Assembly: GCA_025736915.1 (NCBI GenBank)
Contig: CP107049.1
Span: 2,914,001 to 2,978,000 of the forward strand
Direction: 5' to 3'
DNA: 64,000 nt
From: Acinetobacter nosocomialis
Lineage (GTDB): Bacteria > Pseudomonadota > Gammaproteobacteria > Pseudomonadales > Moraxellaceae
The notes below the pieces were generated by a model. It ran no database searches. It was not told the origin of the DNA and was given only the letters and a program-made list of their open reading frames with translations. Positions 46,390-55,495 of this stretch are shown here, one piece after another (the stretch's first letter is position 1; every line of letters starts with the position of its first letter). A program made the position numbers and the translations under genes.

Positions 46390-46911
46390 ATGACTACACA
46401 ACAATTCGAATCGTGGGCACAACCAGAGGGTGCCTCTTTAGAAGATTGGTTAAATACGCGTATTGCTCGCTTTGAGACACGTAAATACGACTTTGATGCT
46501 TTGAAGTTCCAAGCAGATTACGACCCGAAGTATCGCCGTGCACAAATGCGTTACATGGGTACGGGTGCAACAGGTGTTGCAAATGACGGTAACACTGTTC
46601 CAGCAGAAAACTTCACATTTTCAACCATGGTTTTGCCTGCGCAGTGTGAAGGTCCTTTGCACATTCACCACGACGTTGAAGAAGTGTTCTTTATGCTTCG
46701 TGGCGAAATTGATTTGTTCATTGAGCACAACGGTGAAAAATTTGAAACCCGTTTAAAAGAGCGTGACCTGATTTCAATTCCACCGGGTATTTACCGTGGT
46801 CTATTTAACCCTGGTCAAGAAGATGCCTTGATGTGTGTGATGTTGGGAACAGGTAAACCAACAATTCCAAACTATCCACCAGAGCATCCATTGTCTCAAA
46901 TCAAACGTTAA
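46390..46911 (+). CDS. cupin-domain protein, possible dioxygenase or isomerase
   Basis: Encodes 173 aa, a single cupin with the metal motif H91-I-H93-H-D-V-E97-E98 and the second-motif 'ERDLISIPPGIYRGLFN'. It has no signal peptide. Such cupins occur in aromatic pathways as ring-cleavage or isomerase enzymes. Its reaction here cannot be assigned. TAGGAG precedes the ATG. Confidence 0.85.
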   Translation: MTTQQFESWAQPEGASLEDWLNTRIARFETRKYDFDALKFQADYDPKYRRAQMRYMGTGATGVANDGNTVPAENFTFSTMVLPAQCEGPLHIHHDVEEVFFMLRGEIDLFIEHNGEKFETRLKERDLISIPPGIYRGLFNPGQEDALMCVMLGTGKPTIPNYPPEHPLSQIKR

Positions 46912-46947
46912 TTGTTTGATGAAGTGAATGAAAGGAAATAATCGAAA

Positions 46948-47772
46948 ATGATGACACTCATTGAAAAGTTAGCAGAATTTCCGGTGAAAACCGTTACTGT
47001 TCAAGGCCAGCAACAAGCCTATCGGGAAGCCGGTCAAGGTGAGTACCTTGTGCTGTTGCATGGCATTAGTTCAGGTTCTGCTTCATGGGTAAACCAACTT
47101 GAAATATTGTCTCATCATTTTCATGTCATTGCCTGGGATGCACCGGGCTATGGCAAATCATATGAACTTTTAACTGATCAACCCAATGCTACCGATTACG
47201 CAAAGCGTTTGGCTGCGCTATTCGATGTTTTAAAAATTGAAAAAGCAATTGTGGTCGGACACTCATTAGGTGCCTTACAGGCCAGTGCATTTGCTGCACT
47301 TTACCCAGAGCGAGTGAAACACTTGGTTGTTGCTAACTTAGCTCAAGGCTATCAACGCCACGATGAACAAACACAAATTCAGGTTTTTGAAAAAAGACCA
47401 AAAATGTTGAAAGAACTCGGTGCTAAAGGAATGGCCCAAAGCCGTGGACCTCATTTGATTTATAGACAAGAGCCACAAGCCTTGGCTTTAGTTTCAGAGG
47501 TGATGCAGCAGTTGACCTTACAAGGTTTCACACATGCATCGTACTTACTGGCATATGACGAAATACGTAATTACTTAACCCATTTAAAAGTCCCATGCAC
47601 AGTCATTGCCGGGCAGCAAGATCAAATCACTCCTGCGTTAGGTATACAAGAGCTTGCTCAGGAATTGCAGTTGGAACAGCGCTTTGTCATAGAAGATGCA
47701 GGACATTTAAGTTATGTCGACCAACCGCAAGCATTTAACCAAATTATGTTGACGATTCAGGAACAATCGTAA
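46948..47772 (+). CDS. alpha/beta hydrolase, probable C-C bond or ester hydrolase
   Basis: Encodes 274 aa. HGISSGSASW oxyanion region (39-47), GHSLGALQ nucleophile elbow with Ser106, Asp225 (GQQDQITPA) and His253 (EDAGHLSYV) form a full triad. In extradiol pathways, this family hydrolyses the ring-cleavage product (MhpC/BphD role), which is my preferred inference, but a lactonase or esterase role is also possible. GAAAGGAAAT precedes the ATG. Confidence 0.87.
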   Translation: MMTLIEKLAEFPVKTVTVQGQQQAYREAGQGEYLVLLHGISSGSASWVNQLEILSHHFHVIAWDAPGYGKSYELLTDQPNATDYAKRLAALFDVLKIEKAIVVGHSLGALQASAFAALYPERVKHLVVANLAQGYQRHDEQTQIQVFEKRPKMLKELGAKGMAQSRGPHLIYRQEPQALALVSEVMQQLTLQGFTHASYLLAYDEIRNYLTHLKVPCTVIAGQQDQITPALGIQELAQELQLEQRFVIEDAGHLSYVDQPQAFNQIMLTIQEQS

Positions 47773-47787
47773 GAGAGATTAAGGATT

Positions 47788-48582
47788 ATGAGCTTCCAAG
47801 TTGAAGGAAAAGTTGCAGTTGTTACCGGTGGCTCATCTGGGATTGGGCTGGCTGCTGTTGAAATACTGGTTGCAGAGGGTGCAAAAGTTGCTTGGTGTGG
47901 TCGCGATGAAGAGCGTTTAAATGCTTCTAAGGACTATATTTTAGAAAAATATCCGCATGCCAATATTTTTACTAAAGCATGTAATGTATTGAAAAAAGAA
48001 GAAGTTCAGCAATTTGCCAAAGAGGTCAAACTCAATTTGGGCAATGTGGACATGCTCATTAACAATGCTGGGCAAGGCCGTGTTTCAAATTTTGAAAATA
48101 CGCAAGATGAAGACTGGATGAAAGAGATTGAACTGAAATATTTCAGTGTTTTACATCCGGTACGGGCTTTTCTTGATGACTTAAAACAGTCGGCAAATGC
48201 CTCAATTACCAATGTGAACTCGTTACTGGCATTGCAACCGGAACCGCACATGATTGCGACGTCATCTGCACGTGCTGCACTGTTGAATTTAACCCATTCG
48301 TTGGCGCATGAGTTTACTCAATATGGCGTTCGTGTGAACTCGATTTTACTCGGTATGGTCGAATCTGCGCAGTGGAAACGCCGTTATGAAACCCGTTCAG
48401 ATTTAAATCTGTCATGGGAAGAGTGGACAGGCAATATCGCAAAAAATCGTGGCATTCCCATGCAGCGCTTAGGCCGACCAGAAGAGCCAGCACGTGCTTT
48501 AGTTTTCTTGGCATCACCATTGGCATCTTACACCACAGGTTCGGCAATAGATGTCTCAGGTGGTTTTAATAAACATTTATAA
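47788..48582 (+). CDS. SDR-family protein with altered active site
   Basis: Encodes 264 aa. TGGSSGIG (13-20) and NNAG (92-95) are intact, and Ser145 is present, but the YxxxK pair is replaced: at residues 158-162 the sequence is TSSAR, so Thr stands for Tyr and Arg for Lys. The protein therefore either uses a different acid/base or has a non-redox role. TTAAGGATT precedes the ATG. It lies 15 bases after the hydrolase gene. Confidence 0.88.
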   Translation: MSFQVEGKVAVVTGGSSGIGLAAVEILVAEGAKVAWCGRDEERLNASKDYILEKYPHANIFTKACNVLKKEEVQQFAKEVKLNLGNVDMLINNAGQGRVSNFENTQDEDWMKEIELKYFSVLHPVRAFLDDLKQSANASITNVNSLLALQPEPHMIATSSARAALLNLTHSLAHEFTQYGVRVNSILLGMVESAQWKRRYETRSDLNLSWEEWTGNIAKNRGIPMQRLGRPEEPARALVFLASPLASYTTGSAIDVSGGFNKHL

Positions 48583-48597
48583 ATATCAGGTGCTGTC

Positions 48598-49389
48598 ATG
48601 AAAAAGTTGATGATGATTGGTTTTGGCGCAATGGCAGCAGAAGTGTATGCCCACTTGCCTCAAGATCTGCAACTCAAATGGATTGTCGTGCCATCTCGCA
48701 GTATTGAAAAAGTGCAGTCACAAGTTTCTTCAGAGATTCAGGTGATTTCAGATATTGAGCAATGTGATGGTACGCCAGACTATGTTATTGAGGTGGCAGG
48801 TCAAGCAGCCGTGAAAGAGCATGCTCAAAAAGTTTTAGCGAAAGGCTGGACCATTGGTCTGATTTCGGTGGGTACTTTGGCTGATAACGAGTTTCTGGTT
48901 CAGCTTAAACAAACTGCTGAAAAAAATGATGCCCATCTGCATTTACTTGCAGGGGCTATCGCAGGCATTGACGGTATTTCTGCTGCTAAAGAAGGTGGCT
49001 TGCAAAAGGTCACTTATAAAGGCTGTAAAAGTCCAAAAAGCTGGAAGGGTAGTTATGCAGAGCAATTGGTCGATTTAGACCATGTTTCAGAACCTACGGT
49101 CTTTTTTACTGGAACTGCCCGTGAAGCTGCCATGAAATTTCCGGCCAATGCCAACGTTGCAGCAACGATTGCACTTGCAGGGCTTGGAATGGATGAAACC
49201 ATGGTTGAGTTAACTGTTGATCCAACTATCAACAAAAACAAACACACTATTGTGGCGGAAGGTGGCTTTGGACAAATGACCATTGAACTGGTGGGTGTGC
49301 CGCTGCCAAGTAACCCGAAAACATCAACTTTGGCTGCGCTTAGCGTGATTCGTGCTTGTCGCAACAGTGTAGAAGCAATACAGATTTAA
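48598..49389 (+). CDS. aspartate-dehydrogenase-like NAD(P) enzyme
   Basis: Encodes 263 aa. N-terminal GFGAMAAEV NAD fold, 'GAIAGIDGISAAKEGGL' and 'KFPANANVAATIALAGLG' are the signature of L-aspartate dehydrogenase (NadX/DUF108). It would interconvert aspartate with oxaloacetate or iminoaspartate plus ammonia. Its presence inside an aromatic pathway suggests a relative acting on another amino or imino acid, or nitrogen in the substrate. The only Shine-Dalgarno-like sequence is CAGGT. Confidence 0.87.
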   Translation: MKKLMMIGFGAMAAEVYAHLPQDLQLKWIVVPSRSIEKVQSQVSSEIQVISDIEQCDGTPDYVIEVAGQAAVKEHAQKVLAKGWTIGLISVGTLADNEFLVQLKQTAEKNDAHLHLLAGAIAGIDGISAAKEGGLQKVTYKGCKSPKSWKGSYAEQLVDLDHVSEPTVFFTGTAREAAMKFPANANVAATIALAGLGMDETMVELTVDPTINKNKHTIVAEGGFGQMTIELVGVPLPSNPKTSTLAALSVIRACRNSVEAIQI

Positions 49390-49402
49390 GAAGGATTTGA
49401 TC

Positions 49403-50869
49403 ATGGCAAAGGAAATTTATATTGCGGGTGAATGGCGATTAGGCCGTGGTGCAGTCATTCAAAGCCTGTTTCCGGCAGATCAGTCGGTAAACGCTGAGCT
49501 TTCAACAGCAACGCTTGAAGATGTAAATGAAGCAATTGAAAAAGCAGATCAGGCTTGGCGTCAACCGAGCTGGAGAAACAGCTTGCCGCATGAGCGCGCA
49601 CGTATTCTCTATAAAGTTGCAGACATTATTGAAGCGCGTGTAGATGAATTATCAAAACTACAAACCCGCGATAATGGTAAGCCTTTAACCGAAACTCGTG
49701 GTTTAGTGATGAGCGCTGCGGCGACTGCGCGTTATGTTGCTGCGGCATGTGAAACACTAAATGATGAACTCACCACTCAACGTGCTCCAGACTTTATGAC
49801 CATGAGTGTGCATGAACCTGTAGGGGTTGTGGCAGCTATTACTCCTTGGAACTCTCCAATTGCGAGTGAAGTTCAAAAGCTTGCTCCAGCTTTGGCAGCA
49901 GGAAATGCCGTAGTGTTAAAACCAGCAGAAGCAACTTCACTCATTGCTTTAGAGCTTGCCAAAATTTTTGAAGAGGCTGGTTTACCAAAAGGCTTACTTA
50001 GTGTGTTAGTGGGGCGTGGTTCTATCATTGGTGACGCAATTGCTCAGCACCCATTGGTTCGTAAAATTTCTTTTACAGGTGGAACAACCACGGGTCGTCA
50101 TTTGGCACATATTGCTGCAGATAAACTGATTACCACTTCGCTTGAGTTAGGTGGTAAGTCACCAACCATCGTTTTACCGGATGCAGATGTCGAACTGGCT
50201 GCTAAAGGTGTGGCTTACGGTATTTTTAGCTCGGCAGGCCAAGCGTGTATTGCAGGTTCTCGCTTGTTTATTCATAGCAGTCTTTACGATCAGTTTTTAA
50301 CGCGTTTGGTTGAAATTACTAAAGGCTTACGTGTGGGCCATCCGGAACAGGCAGGCGTGCATTTAGGACCACTGGTCAATGACAAACATTTGCAGTCAGT
50401 TGACCGCTATGTGCAACTTGCTAAAAGCGAAGGTGGTCAGGTTCTGATTGGTGGTGAGGCACTTACGACTGGTGACTATGCCAAAGGAAGCTATTACTTA
50501 CCGACCATTATTACGGGCTTAAATAACAGTGCTCAAACCTGTCAGGAAGAAATTTTTGGCCCTGTTTTAGTCGTTATGAAATATGACAATGAGCAAGATT
50601 TAATTGCCCAAGCTAATGACAGTTGTTTTGGTCTTGCCGCAGGCATATGGACTGAAAGCTATCGCAAAGCTTGGCGCATCGCACGTGCATTAGAAGTGGG
50701 AACGGTATGGATTAATACCTATAAAAAATTCTCAATTAGTGCGCCGTTTGGTGGCTTTAAAGACAGTGGGATCGGGCGCGAAAAAGGCCGTTTGGGCATT
50801 TTATCGTACATGCAACAAAAGAGTATTTATATGGGGCTGAATGAACAGCCTAACCCTTGGTGCGATTAA
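49403..50869 (+). CDS. aldehyde dehydrogenase
   Basis: Encodes 488 aa. Catalytic Glu in ELGGKSPTIV and Cys in SSAGQACIAGS are in place, and '[25 protein letters not shown]' is the cofactor loop. It would oxidise an aldehyde made by the preceding or following enzyme to an acid with NAD(P). A TTG at 49397 is in frame, but the ATG at 49403 has AAGGA seven bases upstream. Confidence 0.93.
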   Translation: MAKEIYIAGEWRLGRGAVIQSLFPADQSVNAELSTATLEDVNEAIEKADQAWRQPSWRNSLPHERARILYKVADIIEARVDELSKLQTRDNGKPLTETRGLVMSAAATARYVAAACETLNDELTTQRAPDFMTMSVHEPVGVVAAITPWNSPIASEVQKLAPALAAGNAVVLKPAEATSLIALELAKIFEEAGLPKGLLSVLVGRGSIIGDAIAQHPLVRKISFTGGTTTGRHLAHIAADKLITTSLELGGKSPTIVLPDADVELAAKGVAYGIFSSAGQACIAGSRLFIHSSLYDQFLTRLVEITKGLRVGHPEQAGVHLGPLVNDKHLQSVDRYVQLAKSEGGQVLIGGEALTTGDYAKGSYYLPTIITGLNNSAQTCQEEIFGPVLVVMKYDNEQDLIAQANDSCFGLAAGIWTESYRKAWRIARALEVGTVWINTYKKFSISAPFGGFKDSGIGREKGRLGILSYMQQKSIYMGLNEQPNPWCD

Positions 50870-50907
50870 TAAATTCAAGGACTGAAAACAAATTTTGAGG
50901 AACAGAC

Positions 50908-52548
50908 ATGACTGAACGTGTAAATGTAGGCGAAGCAATCGCAAGAGTTTTAGAAGCGCACCAAGTTGATAGTATTTATGGTGTTATTTCCATCCACAAT
51001 TTACCTATTGCCGATGCGGTAGGGCGCCGTGAAAAAATGCGCTTTGTTGCAGCACGTGGTGAAGCGGGTGCGGTTACTATGGCAGATGCACACTCACGCT
51101 TTAAAGGCTTAGGTGTAGCGTTGACCAGTACAGGTGCTGGCGCTGGTAATGCAGTGGGTTCACTGATTGAAGCAATGAATGCGGGTAGCCCTGTATTGCA
51201 TTTAACGGGTCAAGTTGAGCGTGAATATCTCGACCGTGATGCAAGCTTCATCCATGAAACCAAAGACCAACTTACATTCTTGCGCGCATCAAGCAAAGCA
51301 GCGTTCCGTATCACCAGTCCAGACAATGCTGTTGGCGTGATTCGTGAAGCTATTCGTGTTGCAACCACAGTTCCAATGGGACCTGTCAGTGTTGAATTAC
51401 CCATTGATGTACAAGCAGCAGAAATTGATTTACCACTTAATCTTGGGCCAGTGAAAGCACTTGAATTGCCACAGGCAGAGCAAGCTGAAATTGATCTTCT
51501 TGTAAGCGAGATCAAAAAAGCAAAACGTCCGATTTTCTGGATTGGTGGTGGTACTTTAAATAGCGTTGCCGAAGTTAAAGCAATTGCAGATTTAGGTATT
51601 CCGGTTGTTTCATCGACTCATGCTCGTGGGGTGTTGCCAGATGATCATCCACGTAGCTTAGGTGCGTTCCATAACTCGGCAGGTGTTGAGCAGTTATTAA
51701 AAGATGCCGACCTGATGGTGGTAGTGGGTTCTCGTTTACGTAGTAATGAAACAAAAACTTATTCGGTTGAATTCCCTGAAAATATTATTCAGATAGATGC
51801 AAACCCGGTGGCTCAGCAACGTAATTACAAAATTCGCAACTTCATTTGTGGCGATGCCAAAGATGTCTTAACACGTGTGTTAGAACAGCTTCAAGGAACT
51901 TCAAAAATCGATGCCGATTACGATGCTGCTGTAGTAGCTGCTAAACAAGCTGCGATTGATGCACTTCGTAAACAAATCGACCAATACGCTTTAATTTGTG
52001 ATCATTTACGTGCAGCTTTACCTCAAGACGGTATTTTTGTACGTGACATCACCATGTCGGGTAGTACTTGGGGCAGTCGTTTATTCCCGGTACAAGCGCC
52101 AAACCAAAACATCCACTCTCTTGCGGGTGCAATTGGTTTAGGCCTTGCAACAGCAATCGGTGCTTCGATTGCTAACCCTGATAAAAAAGTAATTGGTTTA
52201 GTCGGTGATGGCGGCTTAATGCTTGGTATTGGTGAAATTGCAACTATGGTGCAAGAAAACACCAACATGGTCTTAATGATTATGAATGACGGTGGTTATG
52301 GCGTAATGCGTGGCATTCAAAATAACTACTTTGGTGGTCGTCAGTATTTCAATGAATTGCATACACCAGACTACAAACTCCTTGGCGAATCAATGGGTGT
52401 GAAAAGCTGGAAAGTCGGTAGTGCAGATGAGTTTAAAACGGTTATTCAAGAGGCAGTCGCTTTTGAAGGGCCAACCGTGATCGAGCTCGATATGAAATCG
52501 ATTGGACCATTAAACTTCGCGGGTCCACCGCAAAAGAAACTGTATTAA
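50908..52548 (+). CDS. thiamine diphosphate-dependent enzyme (2-oxo acid decarboxylase/acetolactate synthase family)
   Basis: Encodes 546 aa, all three ThDP domains. The activating Glu lies in ARGEAGAVTMADAH, and the metal/ThDP motif spans GDGG (in VGDGGLMLGIG) to NDGGYG. The fold resembles acetolactate synthase, but no ALS regulatory subunit or branched-chain gene is near, so a 2-oxo acid decarboxylase or C-C lyase/ligase is more likely. With the preceding aldehyde dehydrogenase this could turn a 2-oxo acid into an aldehyde and then an acid. GAGGAAC precedes the ATG. Last gene before a terminator. Confidence 0.9.
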   Translation: MTERVNVGEAIARVLEAHQVDSIYGVISIHNLPIADAVGRREKMRFVAARGEAGAVTMADAHSRFKGLGVALTSTGAGAGNAVGSLIEAMNAGSPVLHLTGQVEREYLDRDASFIHETKDQLTFLRASSKAAFRITSPDNAVGVIREAIRVATTVPMGPVSVELPIDVQAAEIDLPLNLGPVKALELPQAEQAEIDLLVSEIKKAKRPIFWIGGGTLNSVAEVKAIADLGIPVVSSTHARGVLPDDHPRSLGAFHNSAGVEQLLKDADLMVVVGSRLRSNETKTYSVEFPENIIQIDANPVAQQRNYKIRNFICGDAKDVLTRVLEQLQGTSKIDADYDAAVVAAKQAAIDALRKQIDQYALICDHLRAALPQDGIFVRDITMSGSTWGSRLFPVQAPNQNIHSLAGAIGLGLATAIGASIANPDKKVIGLVGDGGLMLGIGEIATMVQENTNMVLMIMNDGGYGVMRGIQNNYFGGRQYFNELHTPDYKLLGESMGVKSWKVGSADEFKTVIQEAVAFEGPTVIELDMKSIGPLNFAGPPQKKLY

Positions 52549-52555
52549 CCAGTTT

Positions 52556-52604
52556 GGATGGTTTAGTACGTATGCGATGGGAGCTGCTAAGCCATCCTTT
52601 TTTT
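52556..52604 (+). terminator. intrinsic terminator at the end of the catabolic operon
   Basis: Stem GGATGGTTTAG / CTAAGCCATCC with two wobble pairs and a long loop, then seven T. It separates the ThDP gene from the porin, which may have its own promoter in 52605-52690. Confidence 0.75.
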
Positions 52605-52703
52605 AGATAAATTTTTTTGTCTAAAAAACAATAAAAACGAAGTTTTACAGGTAAAACAAATAAAGTTCCAGCAGGACGCTGGAACTCAATCAAGGATGTA
52701 GAG

Positions 52704-53900
52704 ATGAAAAAGACTTCATTGATCATGGCATTCATTGCACCGCTTACGCTGGGGGTAAGCGTCAATGCATTTGCAAAAGACTCATTGCTTGAATGGAAAA
52801 GTGATGATGGCACGGATTCATTAAAGTTAGGTGGGGTGGTTCGGTTAAATCAACGTTATGAAGATTGGGAAGGGCCAAACCGCGGTTTTGGAAAACTTCA
52901 TTTTGATATTTTCAGGATAGACCTCAAAGGTAAATTTGATGATGCTTACATCAATGCCAGTTATATGGTTCAAGACCAACAGAAAACGTCCATTGAAAAA
53001 GCATATGTCGGCTATAACTTAGATGCCAATAACAGCATTGAAGCAGGTTTAGTTTATAAGCCTTTTACGATTTATCCTTATCCGCAAAATGGCTGGACCT
53101 ATCACATCCCATTCTTTTTAGGTTATGGCAACAATATTGCGCCGGGGATTAACTGGAATTATCACAACAAAGATTGGGATGTAAAACTCGGTTATTACCC
53201 ACAAATGTTAGAGACGAACATGCGTTATTCCCCTGAGAGTGCAACTTATGATGACTTGGCAGGAAATGCATTTCCATCTCAAAAAGCTTATCAGAATGAA
53301 AAACGTCATCAGTTTAATACCCGAATTGTTCGTAAGTTAGAAACTGATTTCGGTAAGCAAGAGTTCGGTGTATCGGGTGCAATTGCCCAGCTTCATAATG
53401 ATATTACCGATAAAGATGGCAAATATTATGCAGTCGGTTTACATACCGAAAACAACTACAAACGCTTTAATTTACAAAGTTCGCTCATTCATTATCAATA
53501 CGATGCTAAAAATCCGGATGGTGTAAATAGTGATATGACTTTAATGGGGGCGAATGGTCTTACGCCAGCTTATTTCATTGCTTCGGAAGGTACCATTGCC
53601 AGTTTAAACCTTGCTTATACGTTGCCTGTGACCAATATGGGCAAGCTAAAAGCTATTAAGTTTTATAATGACTATAGTTATCTTGATAAAAAACGTGATG
53701 ATTGGTCAGATTCGCAAATGAATACCACAGGGATGATGTTTATTGCTTCACCATTTATGGTTTGGGCAGATTATACCTGGGGTAAAAACTCCAACATTAT
53801 TGGTGGCTCGACCAACTCAACAGGGTATACCTCTGCAACCTCGCCAAACAGCGACAAATGGTTATACCGTATTAACTTTAATATCGGCTTTACTTTCTAA
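52704..53900 (+). CDS. outer-membrane porin
   Basis: Encodes 398 aa. Signal peptide of about 24 residues (ends NAFA), then a mature beta-barrel with alternating strands, no transmembrane helices, and a C-terminal aromatic 'NFNIGFTF' as required for barrel assembly. Resembles phosphate/substrate-specific porins (OprP/OprO-like short form), though the exact family is unsure. Being the last gene after the catabolic operon, it probably admits the pathway's substrate. AAGGATG precedes the ATG. Confidence 0.82.
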   Translation: MKKTSLIMAFIAPLTLGVSVNAFAKDSLLEWKSDDGTDSLKLGGVVRLNQRYEDWEGPNRGFGKLHFDIFRIDLKGKFDDAYINASYMVQDQQKTSIEKAYVGYNLDANNSIEAGLVYKPFTIYPYPQNGWTYHIPFFLGYGNNIAPGINWNYHNKDWDVKLGYYPQMLETNMRYSPESATYDDLAGNAFPSQKAYQNEKRHQFNTRIVRKLETDFGKQEFGVSGAIAQLHNDITDKDGKYYAVGLHTENNYKRFNLQSSLIHYQYDAKNPDGVNSDMTLMGANGLTPAYFIASEGTIASLNLAYTLPVTNMGKLKAIKFYNDYSYLDKKRDDWSDSQMNTTGMMFIASPFMVWADYTWGKNSNIIGGSTNSTGYTSATSPNSDKWLYRINFNIGFTF

Positions 53901-53913
53901 AGTAAGCAGCAAT

Positions 53914-53942
53914 AAAAAACCACGTAATAGGCGTGGTTTTTT
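53914..53942. terminator. bidirectional terminator after the porin gene
   Basis: Stem AAAAAACCACG / CGTGGTTTTTT with a seven-base loop, followed by T-runs on both strands; lies between the convergent porin and MHS genes. Confidence 0.92.
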
Positions 53943-53961
53943 ATTTAATAAGTTAAAGCGT

Positions 53962-55260
53962 TTAATACCTGTTTTTTTCAAACTTATTCCAAAACACAAA
54001 GGCAGTTACAAAGGCCAAAATAGTTAGCGCGAAAATATAATACATCGCACCAATATCACTATATTGACTGAGCCAATGCACTAAAGGCAGGGTCATACCA
54101 CCAACAATTGCATACGATAAATTATAAGAAAATGAAATGCCCGAGAAACGCACAGGCGCGGGGAACATTTTAACCATACTGCTCGACACCATGCCGACAG
54201 TACCAGAGCATAGACCCAACAGCATATATAAACCAAAAATGGTTGAATGTGCCGCGTGCCCCAAACTGTTATAAAAAACTGCCGCTGTAAGTGCCACAGC
54301 AAGCGCACCAAACATCATGACTTTGCCACAACCAAAACGGTCAGCAAAATAGCCTGCCAAAATACAACCGACCATTTGCATGATAATAGCTGCGCTTTGC
54401 ATTTCAAAAGTCTGTGCGCGCTCAAAGCCAAACGTACCAGTTAATAAATTTGGCATGGCTAAAATAACTACCACCACACAACCCGTTAAAAACCACGTAA
54501 ATAACATGCCAATCGCAACGGCTGTTTTATGCGTTTTTAACACTTGTTTTACTGGCATTTCTTTTGAAATTTCTTTACGTGCCTGCATGGCTTTAAACAC
54601 AGGAGTTTCTTTTAAATAGGTTCGTAAATAAAGTGCGACTAGACCAAAAATACCACCTGCAATAAAAGGAATACGCCATGCCCAGTCATGGATTTGTCCT
54701 TCACTAAAATTCAGTGAAATCCATAAAGACATCAGTGCACCTAGTAAAATTCCTAAAGACAGCCCGGCGGTGAGTAATCCATTTGCCAGTCCAATTTTTC
54801 TTTCGGGAACGTGTTCAGACACAAAGGTCCACGCGGCTGGAATTTCACCCCCAATCGCAATCCCTTGCACCACTCGCATAAGCAATAAAAGTAGGGGTGC
54901 CAAATATCCGATATTTTCAAAAGTGGGCAAAATCCCGATAAACAGGGTAGGTAGCGCCATCAGCAAAATAGAAAGCGAAAACAGTTTTTTGCGTCCAACC
55001 AAGTCACCAAAGTGGGCCATGACAACCCCGCCTAAGGGCCTAAAAAAGTAACCTGCTGCGAAAATGCCGTAAGTGTTCAGCATGGCCCAAAATGGGCTGA
55101 GTGTGCTGGGGAAAAAGAGGTCGGAAATGATTTTGGCGTAAAACACATAAATCACGAAATCGTAAAATTCTAAAGCACCACCCAATGAAGAAAGGGCAAG
55201 GGTTCTTTTATCTTCTTTATTAAGATAGTTCGCATCCTGCAAAGTTAAGTCCTGATCCAT
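53962..55260 (-). CDS. MHS-family metabolite:proton symporter
   Basis: Encodes 432 aa from the ATG at 55260 (a longer frame to 55368 adds 36 residues of no family likeness). 12 helices; 'GGALEFYDFVIYVFYAK' and 'FGDLVGRKKLFSLSILL' followed by 'RVVQGIAIGGEIPAAWTFVSEHVP' are MHS (ShiA/ProP) motifs. It probably takes up a carboxylic acid, perhaps a related substrate of the nearby pathway, but it is convergent and separately transcribed. No good Shine-Dalgarno at either start. Confidence 0.85.
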   Translation of the reverse strand: MDQDLTLQDANYLNKEDKRTLALSSLGGALEFYDFVIYVFYAKIISDLFFPSTLSPFWAMLNTYGIFAAGYFFRPLGGVVMAHFGDLVGRKKLFSLSILLMALPTLFIGILPTFENIGYLAPLLLLLMRVVQGIAIGGEIPAAWTFVSEHVPERKIGLANGLLTAGLSLGILLGALMSLWISLNFSEGQIHDWAWRIPFIAGGIFGLVALYLRTYLKETPVFKAMQARKEISKEMPVKQVLKTHKTAVAIGMLFTWFLTGCVVVVILAMPNLLTGTFGFERAQTFEMQSAAIIMQMVGCILAGYFADRFGCGKVMMFGALAVALTAAVFYNSLGHAAHSTIFGLYMLLGLCSGTVGMVSSSMVKMFPAPVRFSGISFSYNLSYAIVGGMTLPLVHWLSQYSDIGAMYYIFALTILAFVTAFVFWNKFEKNRY

Positions 55261-55495
55261 TTTTTTACTTAATTGTTGTAATTGAAGTTTGGATATTAAT
55301 GGAAAAGTGAAGTAAAAGTAAATGGAGGAAATTTGTTCTATACGGAGGTTTAGATTTTCATCACTCAAATAAAAAAGCTTTAAAACAAAAAACGCATTAG
55401 ATGAAACAAAAACAGATGTAGGAATGACTTTTCTTTTCAGCCATTCAGCGACACAATAAAACTCGTCATAGCCAATTTAATGAGAGATTCAGAGG

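Noticed and set aside
50908..52548. ThDP enzyme as acetolactate synthase (ilvI/alsS)
   Set aside because: No regulatory subunit and no branched-chain amino acid genes nearby; context is catabolic.
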